Assembly (NCBI GenBank): GCA_002399345.1
Contig: DHDL01000007.1
Coordinates: forward strand, 13,697 to 24,265
Direction: 5' to 3'
DNA from: Thermoanaerobacterales bacterium UBA4877
Lineage (GTDB): Bacteria > Bacillota > Thermoanaerobacteria > Thermoanaerobacterales > UBA4877
DNA: 10,569 nucleotides
The notes below the pieces were generated by a model. The model saw only the letters and a list, made by a program, of their open reading frames with translations. It was not told the origin of the DNA and did not search any database. Positions 1-7,105 of this stretch are shown here, one piece after another. Position numbers and translations under genes: made by a program. Within the stretch, counting starts at the first letter, position 1; every line of letters starts with the position of its first letter.

Positions 1-1424
1 TCTGCAACATCATAGCTCTTGTCGTCTACAGTCAATGAAGTGGCCTTCATCTTTGCGAGCTTGCCTGTTGCAGCATTGCTTACAACTACTACATGATATA
101 CATCATCAAAATCAGCAACATAAATAACATCATTAGCCTTTATGTCGCCAATCTCCATTGAAGCACCCTTAGCATCCGTGATGGTATATCCATCGTCAGG
201 ATCAGTCAGGTCTATCTCATCCATTGCACCTGATTCATCAAATGCAGTGACAAGCTTCTCATCCTTGTCAACCTTTGTAACAACATCTCCATCTGCCTCA
301 TTGAACTGCTGCAGATTAGCCATTACTACCTTCTTGCCATCAAATGCAAATGTACCATAAAGAGTAGTCTTAGTTGACAGATCATCTAAATCTGCCTCTT
401 TACCGTTTACATAGATTGTAGCATCATCTGCATCATATGAACGGTCAGCTACTGTGAGCTTGATCGTACCCTTATCGGCATTTACTTCTTTAACTGTATC
501 ATACTTTACCTGTGAATCTTCATACTCTGCGTAGAATATAGCACCGCTCTTATTTACCCAAGCAGTGATATCCAGTCCAAGAAGTATGTCCGGATTTATA
601 GCCTTTACAACATCATATGTCTTTGTTGTATCTTTCTTTGCGTCTTTATTGTTTATCTTGTCGAGCTCAATCTTTACCTCGTTTGCTCTACCGCTGATTG
701 CAGGTGACTCTACTACTTTGCCTTCGATCTTATCGATACCCAGCTTATCTGTAAGTAATGTCTTGTCGCCTACTACATACTCAGCTGTATCACCATATGT
801 GGATCTTTCCATCATCTTTATGTCCAGAGCATTGTCCATCATAACTGCGATCTGGCCTCTGGTAGCTGCTGCATTCGGCTCGGCGCTTACGCCGTCTAAT
901 ACACCTATCTGGGCAGCCTTTGAAAGATAATTTGTCGGCCATGCTCCGCCTACTGACGGTTCATAACCTAAAGCCCTTACAAACATTGCTGAAGCCTCAG
1001 CGAATGTTACATTGCCTGTGGGCTTAAATGTCTTATTTGGATAGCCGTTAACTATACCATTGCTTACTGCTGTGTTTATATAACCCCAAGCCCAGTGATG
1101 ACTTGCATTTATGTCCTTGAATGCGGGCTTTTTATTGCCGGCTAGTTTGGCTGCACCTTCCAGCCCTGATGCTCTGTCGACAATCGTGGCAATTTCTGTT
1201 CTTGACACGGGGTTGTCTAACTTAAATGTGCCATCAGGATAGCCATTCATTATGTCCAGAGCCTGAAGTCTTGCTGCAGCGTCGGCATATTTTGTGCCGG
1301 CAATATCCTTAGCCGGATTGAGGCCGACTGTCTGGGTAGCAGCAAAACCAGTTATCATGGTCCCGAGCGTCATAGCTAAGACCGCGATAACGGCAACAAC
1401 CTTTTTAAGATTGTGCTTGTGCAT
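1..1424 (-). CDS. SLH-domain secreted surface protein, N-terminal part (C-terminus beyond left edge)
   Basis: Translating the minus strand from ATG 1424 gives 474 residues with no stop, so the C-terminus lies outside the window. An AAAGGAGGA ribosome binding site (1433-1441) lies 8 bases upstream. Residues 1-28 form a signal peptide: basic start (MHKHNLKK), hydrophobic core, then GFA with likely cleavage near A28-A29. Three SLH-type units follow at about 37-87, 100-154 and 160-202. The first two show the hallmarks 'YPDGTF...VSRTEIA' and 'YPNKTFKP...TFAEASAMFVRALGYE'; the third is more diverged. SLH triplets are known to bind pyruvylated secondary cell-wall polymer, so the protein is probably anchored outside the cell. 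From about 205 onward it is acidic, rich in Asp, Lys, Val and Thr, with beta-type segments I cannot assign to an enzyme family. It could be an S-layer subunit or another wall-bound protein. The gene is divergent from the ComK-like gene. Confidence 0.9.
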   Translation of the reverse strand, partial: MHKHNLKKVVAVIAVLAMTLGTMITGFAATQTVGLNPAKDIAGTKYADAAARLQALDIMNGYPDGTFKLDNPVSRTEIATIVDRASGLEGAAKLAGNKKPAFKDINASHHWAWGYINTAVSNGIVNGYPNKTFKPTGNVTFAEASAMFVRALGYEPSVGGAWPTNYLSKAAQIGVLDGVSAEPNAAATRGQIAVMMDNALDIKMMERSTYGDTAEYVVGDKTLLTDKLGIDKIEGKVVESPAISGRANEVKIELDKINNKDAKKDTTKTYDVVKAINPDILLGLDITAWVNKSGAIFYAEYEDSQVKYDTVKEVNADKGTIKLTVADRSYDADDATIYVNGKEADLDDLSTKTTLYGTFAFDGKKVVMANLQQFNEADGDVVTKVDKDEKLVTAFDESGAMDEIDLTDPDDGYTITDAKGASMEIGDIKANDVIYVADFDDVYHVVVVSNAATGKLAKMKATSLTVDDKSYDVA

Positions 1425-1464
1425 ATCTCTACTCCTCCTTTAGATACTGTAATTATTTTATTTC

Positions 1465-1493
1465 TTGGAAGACGGGGGTTTCCCTTCCTCCAA
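1465..1493 (-). promoter_or_regulatory. Leader hairpin in the SLH-gene mRNA
   Basis: The mRNA can fold UUGGAGG (1493-1487) against CUUCCAA (1471-1465), seven pairs including one G-U. An inner GGG/CCC stem closes a short A-rich loop. It sits between the predicted promoter and the ribosome binding site, with about 25 nt of unpaired A/U-rich RNA before that site. No U-run follows, so it is not a terminator. A role in mRNA stability, as reported for long S-layer leaders, or in translation control is inference. I do not recognise a named riboswitch. Confidence 0.5.
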
Positions 1494-1548
1494 AAACTTT
1501 TTGACTATTTCTGGGGTCAGCAAGATTTACTATGCCGATTCGTGTTTC

Positions 1549-1577
1549 ATTATAGCATGAGAGATTTTTAGATTCAA
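1549..1577 (-). promoter_or_regulatory. Promoter of the SLH gene
   Basis: On the minus strand, a perfect -10 TATAAT (1554-1549) lies 17 bp below a -35 TTGAAT (1577-1572). The start point would be near 1541, giving a 5' leader of about 117 nt that contains the 1465-1493 hairpin. The DNA just upstream of the -35 is AT-rich and carries the TGTAA repeat cluster. Confidence 0.65.
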
Positions 1578-1580
1578 CAA

Positions 1581-1617
1581 ATATTACAAAACTGTAATAT
1601 AGTTGTAAAGTTTGTAA
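1581..1617. repeat. TGTAA repeat cluster with perfect inverted repeat, candidate regulator site
   Basis: A perfect 8-bp inverted repeat, ATATTACA (1581-1588) and TGTAATAT (1593-1600) with a 4-bp spacer, is followed by two more direct TGTAA copies at 1604-1608 and 1613-1617. The three direct copies start 11 and 9 bp apart, about one helical turn. The cluster ends 4 bp from the SLH-gene -35 box, where activators such as response regulators often bind. It may instead act on the divergent ComK-like gene. The function is inferred from position and spacing only. Confidence 0.4.
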
Positions 1618-1677
1618 TGAATGAATACATCACCTTCTATTATATAGAAATATATTCTACATGTACAAGAAAAATCC

Positions 1678-1713
1678 TTCACAAAGCTATAAAACTCTCA
1701 GATATAATGAGAG
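1678..1713 (+). promoter_or_regulatory. Candidate distal promoter of the ComK-like gene, -10 inside an inverted repeat
   Basis: A perfect TATAAT (1703-1708) stands 19 bp after TTCACA (1678-1683), so the spacing is slightly long. The -10 box is embedded in a perfect 6-bp inverted repeat, CTCTCA (1695-1700) and TGAGAG (1708-1713), spaced by 7 bp. A protein bound there would cover the -10 element. If used, the start is near 1715 and the leader is about 120 nt. Confidence 0.35.
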
Positions 1714-1772
1714 AAATGTATATGTTAGATAGTTATTTTTATATAAAAAGACAATATGGCAGTTTCTGAGGT

Positions 1773-1801
1773 TTGCTAATTATATGAAAGTTTGTTTTAA
1801 T
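1773..1801 (+). promoter_or_regulatory. Alternative proximal promoter of the ComK-like gene
   Basis: TTGCTA (1773-1778) and TTTAAT (1796-1801) are separated by exactly 17 bp, matching the sigma-A consensus at 4/6 and 5/6 positions. A start near 1808 would give a leader of about 28 nt. The region is AT-rich, so chance matches are likely. GAAA-N5-TTTT (1786-1798), one mismatch from a half ComK box (AAAA-N5-TTTT), overlaps it. Confidence 0.25.
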
Positions 1802-1835
1802 AAAAACATAATAAAAGCGAAGGGAGTTGTTATTA

Positions 1836-2348
1836 ATGGACATTCGGAATGATATCGCAAAGGGTCTTATTTGTTTCTACCCTATATATAAGGATGGTGA
1901 TAATACAGATGTAGTTTTTAAGGATGGCTCTCGCAGCATTAAATACGCTAAAGTAAGATGCTATCTTAAAAGTCTGGCATATTACTATAATACAGACCTT
2001 AAGAGCCTATCAAAGCACGTAGCACAAAGATTAGGCCAGAGCTATTCAAACCCGATGCCTATAAGCGGACAGGTATGGGTGCCATACTATGTAAGAACGC
2101 CCAAAATAAAAGGAGATACATGCACCGGTTATTTTGCTCTTTCATATATAGAAGGATTGCATCGCATAGGAAATAAAGTACTGCTTGAGATGCGACCCGG
2201 CTTGTCCATAAAAATAAATAACCGTCCGTCTACAGCCAACAAACGTCTTAATAATGCGCGCCTTTTAGAAAAATTTATAAAGAATGGAGAAAGATCAGAA
2301 TATATCAAAGCATTTTTGGAAAACGTTTTATTCTTACTGAAAAAATAA
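1836..2348 (+). CDS. ComK-like putative transcription regulator
   Basis: ATG 1836 is chosen over the in-frame TTG at 1827 because the AAGGGAG site (1820-1826) touches that TTG but lies 9 bases from the ATG. The product is 170 residues, basic and tyrosine-rich, with no signal peptide or membrane segment. By eye, residues from about 35 follow Bacillus subtilis ComK (192 aa) in order. A Cys-aromatic/Tyr-rich stretch leads into 'PMPISGQVWVP', 'TP...TGYFALSYIEGL' and 'KVLLEMRPGLSIKINNRPS', ending in 'ARLLEKFI'. ComK shows matching Asn-Gln-aromatic-Pro, RP...GWISHVHVKEF, EVTFSNGKTMELPISYNS and AWLRTKF blocks. ComK is a DNA-binding activator of competence genes. No competence genes are visible here, so the target is unknown. 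It is convergent with pyrG and shares its terminator. Family assignment is moderately supported; a non-ComK DNA-binding protein is the alternative. Confidence 0.55.
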   Translation: MDIRNDIAKGLICFYPIYKDGDNTDVVFKDGSRSIKYAKVRCYLKSLAYYYNTDLKSLSKHVAQRLGQSYSNPMPISGQVWVPYYVRTPKIKGDTCTGYFALSYIEGLHRIGNKVLLEMRPGLSIKINNRPSTANKRLNNARLLEKFIKNGERSEYIKAFLENVLFLLKK

Positions 2349-2376
2349 AAACAGCCTAATGCAAGCAGGCTGTTTT
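2348..2376. terminator. Bidirectional intrinsic terminator between the ComK-like gene and pyrG
   Basis: A perfect 10-bp stem, AAAACAGCCT (2348-2357) and AGGCTGTTTT (2367-2376), has a 9-nt loop. It ends in TTTT on the plus strand and in TTTTT-A-TTTTTT on the minus strand. It can therefore stop both convergent genes and is probably stronger for pyrG. Confidence 0.9.
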
Positions 2377-2386
2377 ACCGTAGTCT

Positions 2387-4042
<1,656 letters not shown>

Positions 4043-4048
4043 TCAATT

Positions 4049-4099
4049 TTATTTTTTTAAATTTAAATTATATATTACAGATTTATGATGTTTTTCCAT
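4049..4099 (-). CDS. Possible short leader-peptide ORF in the pyrG leader
   Basis: ATG 4099 follows GAGGGG (4106-4111) by seven bases and opens a 16-codon frame, MEKHHKSVIYNLNLKK, ending in TAA at 4049-4051. The stop lies 15 bases before the attenuator stem, close enough for ribosome position to affect folding. The peptide has no run of one regulatory amino acid, and the region is very AT-rich, so chance is a serious alternative. Confidence 0.25.
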   Translation of the reverse strand: MEKHHKSVIYNLNLKK

Positions 4100-4138
4100 A
4101 TAACTACCCCTCAGAATAAAATAGATATGACTTCATAA

Positions 4139-4161
4139 ATTTTGTCACTGACTCACAAAAT
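4139..4161 (-). repeat. Inverted repeat at the 5' end of the pyrG transcript
   Basis: ATTTTGT (4139-4145) and ACAAAAT (4155-4161) form a perfect 7-bp inverted repeat around a 9-nt loop. It starts within a few bases of the predicted transcription start. It could be a 5'-protective stem or an operator; neither is shown. Confidence 0.35.
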
Positions 4162-4170
4162 ACATTACCC

Positions 4171-4199
4171 ATTATAATATATAGCGGGGTGTGTGTAAA
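4171..4199 (-). promoter_or_regulatory. pyrG promoter
   Basis: On the minus strand TTTACA (4199-4194) and a perfect TATAAT (4176-4171) are separated by 17 bp. It begins 9 bp after the sigma-factor stop codon and gives a start near 4164, so the pyrG leader is about 175 nt. It is among the best matches to the sigma-A consensus in the window. Confidence 0.75.
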
Positions 4200-4207
4200 G
4201 CACAAAA

Positions 4208-4786
4208 TCATGGTAATGATTTAATAATTTTTAATTCATCCGCCAGCATCCTTATCGCTCTGCCCTTGAGCTCCACCGCGCTCTGATATGCTATCCCCAT
4301 TACCTCCGCACACTGTTTGATGCTTTTGCCTTGATAATAGTAGAGCTCTATCATGGTCCGCTGCTTATGCGTAAGGTTTTTAACGGCCTTACGGACCTCG
4401 CCGTACTCTTCCCTTCCTATTATAGGCTCATCTACGGGTGGGTCATCCGCACGCAAGGTATCTGCCAGTGTACTACCGTCCGCTGTCTCCTTATCCAGGT
4501 AGACAAGCTGTTTCTTTTTCTTCCTTATATTCATATACAAATAGTTTAGCTTGATCTTGAGGTATGACTCAAAGGGGACCTTCTTCCCCTCATCATAATC
4601 ATACACAGATTCGATTATCAGCATGTCCCCTTCGGAGAGATAATCATCCCAGTCTATGCCGCTGCCGAAATATTTCTTTATGAGGTTTATCTCAAGCGGT
4701 GTAAACCTGCGGATAATCTCTGTCATTGCCGCACTGTCTCCTGCCTTGGCCTGCATAACGAGTGTGCTCAATTCCTGCTCTATCAT
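4208..4786 (-). CDS. Small sigma-70-family RNA polymerase sigma factor
   Basis: The 192-residue product has the two-domain layout of small alternative sigma factors. Region 2 lies at about 20-92: 'DYLSEGDMLIIESVYDYDEGK..PFESYLKIKLNYLYMNIRKKKKQ', the usual acidic core-binding motif followed by a basic, aromatic promoter-melting helix. A linker rich in Asp and Pro spans about 95-125. Region 4 lies at about 128-185, 'VRKAVKNLTHKQRTMIELYYYQGKSIKQCAEVMGI', with a helix-turn-helix at roughly 154-178. It should direct RNA polymerase to a special promoter set. No anti-sigma gene is adjacent. The ATG at 4786 has AAGGGTGG six bases upstream, and that site lies in a repeat able to form alternative hairpins (4795-4816). 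Its own target promoters are not recognisable here. A sigma-like regulator of the type found in clostridial toxin or transposon systems is possible. Confidence 0.8.
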   Translation of the reverse strand: MIEQELSTLVMQAKAGDSAAMTEIIRRFTPLEINLIKKYFGSGIDWDDYLSEGDMLIIESVYDYDEGKKVPFESYLKIKLNYLYMNIRKKKKQLVYLDKETADGSTLADTLRADDPPVDEPIIGREEYGEVRKAVKNLTHKQRTMIELYYYQGKSIKQCAEVMGIAYQSAVELKGRAIRMLADELKIIKSLP

Positions 4787-4794
4787 TATTATCC

Positions 4795-4816
4795 ACCCTT
4801 GGAAGGGTGCACCCTT
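4795..4816 (-). promoter_or_regulatory. Three-segment alternating repeat over the sigma-factor ribosome binding site
   Basis: In mRNA order the segments are AAGGGU (4816-4811), ACCCUU (4808-4803) and AAGGGU (4800-4795), the last being the Shine-Dalgarno sequence of the sigma gene. The middle segment can pair with the first (5 bp, UGCA loop) or with the third (5 bp, UCCA loop), but not both. The second pairing hides the ribosome binding site. In DNA, 4803-4816 is a perfect 14-bp palindrome, so an operator is an alternative reading. Confidence 0.5.
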
Positions 4817-4898
4817 TAAATTATCGCGACAGGTAAATATTAGGCTAAGGCAGACAATATGTTAAATCCAGCCAAACTCGTATTCGCATAAGATAATC

Positions 4899-4927
4899 AG
4901 TATAATGGAAGAAATACCGGATGGTAA
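4899..4927 (-). promoter_or_regulatory. Candidate promoter of the sigma-factor gene
   Basis: TTACCA (4927-4922) and TATACT (4904-4899) on the minus strand are 17 bp apart, matching at 4/6 and 5/6 positions. The start would be near 4892, giving a leader of about 105 nt that ends in the 4795-4816 element. No better pair is seen in this interval. Confidence 0.4.
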
Positions 4928-4947
4928 TAAATACCTTGAAACATTTA

Positions 4948-4976
4948 TTGATATGAACATAATATTATGATATATT
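4948..4976 (+). promoter_or_regulatory. Promoter of the metal-efflux ATPase
   Basis: TTGATA (4948-4953) and TATATT (4971-4976) are separated by 17 bp, each 5/6 to consensus. The start would be near 4983, inside the operator-like element at 4977-5000, so a bound repressor would block initiation. The spacer holds a perfect 12-bp palindrome, CATAATATTATG (4958-4969). Confidence 0.65.
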
Positions 4977-5000
4977 ATATGTGAGCAGGTGTTCATATGA
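4977..5000 (+). promoter_or_regulatory. ArsR/SmtB-type operator candidate
   Basis: Half-sites ATATGTGAGCA (4977-4987) and TGTTCATATGA (4990-5000) are spaced by two bases, close to the 12-2-12 imperfect repeats bound by ArsR/SmtB metal sensors, whose core is TGAACA-N2-TGTTCA. A second ATATGAACA (4951-4959), perfectly inverted to TGTTCATAT (4990-4998), overlaps the -35 box and may be another half-site. These sensors leave DNA when zinc, cadmium or lead binds, which fits the downstream ATPase. No ArsR-family gene is in the window. Confidence 0.5.
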
Positions 5001-5016
5001 ATAGGCGGTGATCTTT

Positions 5017-7104
5017 ATGGAGAAAAAAATCTATAAGCTGGAAAAGCTGGACTGCGCCGAGTGCGCAAACAAGCTGGAAGGGGCTGTAAAAGGCACGGAA
5101 GGCATAAAGAGCTGCTCCGTCAGCTTTGCCACCGGAAAGATGAAGGTATCCTATGAGGATGGAACTGATATAGATAATATTATTAAAGACACTATAAAGC
5201 GGGTGGAGCCGAAGGTAAAGGTGACCTCTGAGGATGACGGTGAGGAGGAAGAAGGAGAGGAAAGCACAAAGGTAAGGATATCGGAAATAATCACAGGCGG
5301 TGTGCTCCTTCTGATACCTTATTTATTTAATATGCCGTCCGCAGTAAAATTCGTGATGTATGCCGCGGCTTACATTATAACGGGGCACGGCGTACTGTGG
5401 CAGGCCATACGGAATATGGCGCATGGAGAGTTTTTCGACGAGAGCTTCCTGATGAGTGTCGCCACACTGGGCGCTTTCGCCATCGGCGCTTATTCTGAGG
5501 CTATATCCGTAATGGTTTTCTATATGATAGGAGAGCTTCTGGAGGATATGGCCGTGGACAGGTCGCGCAGGTCCATAAAGGCACTCATAAATATAAGACC
5601 GGACTCCGCACGGCTCAAGAGGGATGACGGTACGATAACCGTAGACCCCGCCGATGTTGAGGTAGGGCAAACCATAGTGGTAAAACCGGGTGAAAGGGTG
5701 CCACTGGACGGCACGGTGGAAACAGGCAAGGCCGACTTAGACACATCCGCACTGACCGGGGAATCACTCCCGCGGGCGGTAGAAAGCGGCGGGCAGGTGC
5801 TGAGCGGGTTTATCGACACCAACGGCCTTATAGAGCTCAAGGTCACGAAGGACTTCGGTGAGTCCACCGCCAGCCGCATACTGGACATGGTGGAGAACGC
5901 ATCATCGGAAAAGGCACCGACAGAGAAGTTTATAAGCAGATTTGCTCATTACTATACCCCCGCAGTGGTGGGATTAGCCGCTATAATCGCCTTGATAGTA
6001 CCGCTGGTAACGGGAGGGGCATTCTCCGAGTATTTCTACCGGGCGCTGATATTCCTCGTGATATCCTGCCCATGCGCTCTGGTCATATCCGTACCACTGG
6101 CATTCTTCGGCGGCATAGGCAGGGCATCCAGCGAGGGCATACTGGCTAAAGGAGGCAACTACCTAGAGGCGCTCAGCAAGATTGACTCCGTGGTATTCGA
6201 CAAAACGGGAACATTAACTAAAGGCACTTTTAAGGTTGCTAAGATCGTACCGAGAAATGACTTTGCAGAAGAAGATGTGCTGAGATATGCCGCCATAGCC
6301 GAGGCGCATTCATCGCACCCCATAGCGCGCAGCATAGAAGAGGCCTACGATAAACCTATAGAAAGCAATAAGATAAAATCCTATGAAGAACTATCCGGCA
6401 CCGGTATAAAGGCAGACACGGAATACGGCCTCATACTTGCCGGCAACGACAGGATACTCCATGAGGAGAATATACAACATAGCGACTGCGACGTAGGCGC
6501 CACAGTGGTACATGTGGCTGTAGACGGAAAGTATGCCGGCTATATCACAGTAGCCGACGAGCCTAAAGAAAACGCAGCCGAGGCCATAAAATCACTTAAA
6601 GGGCTCGGTGTAAGGAAGATAGTGATGCTGACAGGTGATAACGAACACGCCGCACATAACATCGCAGAAGGCCTAGGCATAGATGAATATTATCCCGAAC
6701 TGCTGCCACAGGATAAGGTAGCCAAACTGGATAAAATAGAGAAAGAAAAACAGAATGGAGCGGTCGTCTTCGTGGGCGACGGAATAAACGACGCCCCCGT
6801 CATAGCCAAGGCAGACGTCGGGATGGCTATGGGAGCACTGGGAAGCGACGCAGCAGTGGAAGCGGCTGATATCGTGCTGATGAACGACACCCCCTATGAC
6901 GTGGTCAAGACCATAAATATAGCCAAGAGGACACACAAAATAGCATGGCAAAATATAGTCTTCGCCCTCGTGGTAAAGGCAATATTCCTCACCATGGGAG
7001 CACTCGGAATAGCTACCATGTGGGAAGCAGTGTTCGCCGATATGGGCGTCACACTGATAGCGGTGCTGAATTCACTCAGGACACTCAAAAAGAGCGGCAA
7101 ATAG
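5017..7104 (+). CDS. P1B-type ATPase exporting Zn(II)/Cd(II)/Pb(II)
   Basis: This 695-residue membrane pump should use ATP to expel divalent soft metals. The ATG at 5017 is preferred to GTG 5008, which overlaps the AGGCGGTG binding site. Residues 1-68 form a heavy-metal-associated domain with a CxxC metal site (C13, C16), followed by a Glu/Asp-rich linker (72-82). Motifs in order: TGES (247-250), the membrane metal site CPC (351-353), DKTGT with phosphorylated D395, the P1B-specific HP (434-435), TGDN (539-542) and GDGIND (587-592). The last membrane helices carry K654 and D675 in 'FADMGVTLIAVLNSLR', equivalent to the Lys and Asp that define the ZntA/CadA subgroup rather than copper pumps. 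All catalytic residues are intact. A strong promoter and an ArsR-like operator precede it. Its stop is one base from the stop of the convergent next gene, leaving no room for a terminator. Confidence 0.95.
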   Translation: MEKKIYKLEKLDCAECANKLEGAVKGTEGIKSCSVSFATGKMKVSYEDGTDIDNIIKDTIKRVEPKVKVTSEDDGEEEEGEESTKVRISEIITGGVLLLIPYLFNMPSAVKFVMYAAAYIITGHGVLWQAIRNMAHGEFFDESFLMSVATLGAFAIGAYSEAISVMVFYMIGELLEDMAVDRSRRSIKALINIRPDSARLKRDDGTITVDPADVEVGQTIVVKPGERVPLDGTVETGKADLDTSALTGESLPRAVESGGQVLSGFIDTNGLIELKVTKDFGESTASRILDMVENASSEKAPTEKFISRFAHYYTPAVVGLAAIIALIVPLVTGGAFSEYFYRALIFLVISCPCALVISVPLAFFGGIGRASSEGILAKGGNYLEALSKIDSVVFDKTGTLTKGTFKVAKIVPRNDFAEEDVLRYAAIAEAHSSHPIARSIEEAYDKPIESNKIKSYEELSGTGIKADTEYGLILAGNDRILHEENIQHSDCDVGATVVHVAVDGKYAGYITVADEPKENAAEAIKSLKGLGVRKIVMLTGDNEHAAHNIAEGLGIDEYYPELLPQDKVAKLDKIEKEKQNGAVVFVGDGINDAPVIAKADVGMAMGALGSDAAVEAADIVLMNDTPYDVVKTINIAKRTHKIAWQNIVFALVVKAIFLTMGALGIATMWEAVFADMGVTLIAVLNSLRTLKKSGK

Positions 7105-7105
7105 G

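Noticed and set aside
142..930. Two plus-strand open frames (142-360 and 565-930)
   Set aside because: Both are antisense to the SLH gene; their Ser/Thr/Ala-rich products mirror the acidic repeats of the real protein.
4156..4170. GGGC-type start for CTP-sensing G reiteration at pyrG
   Set aside because: The only G-run lies immediately after the -10 box, too close to be the usual start, and is followed by T rather than C.
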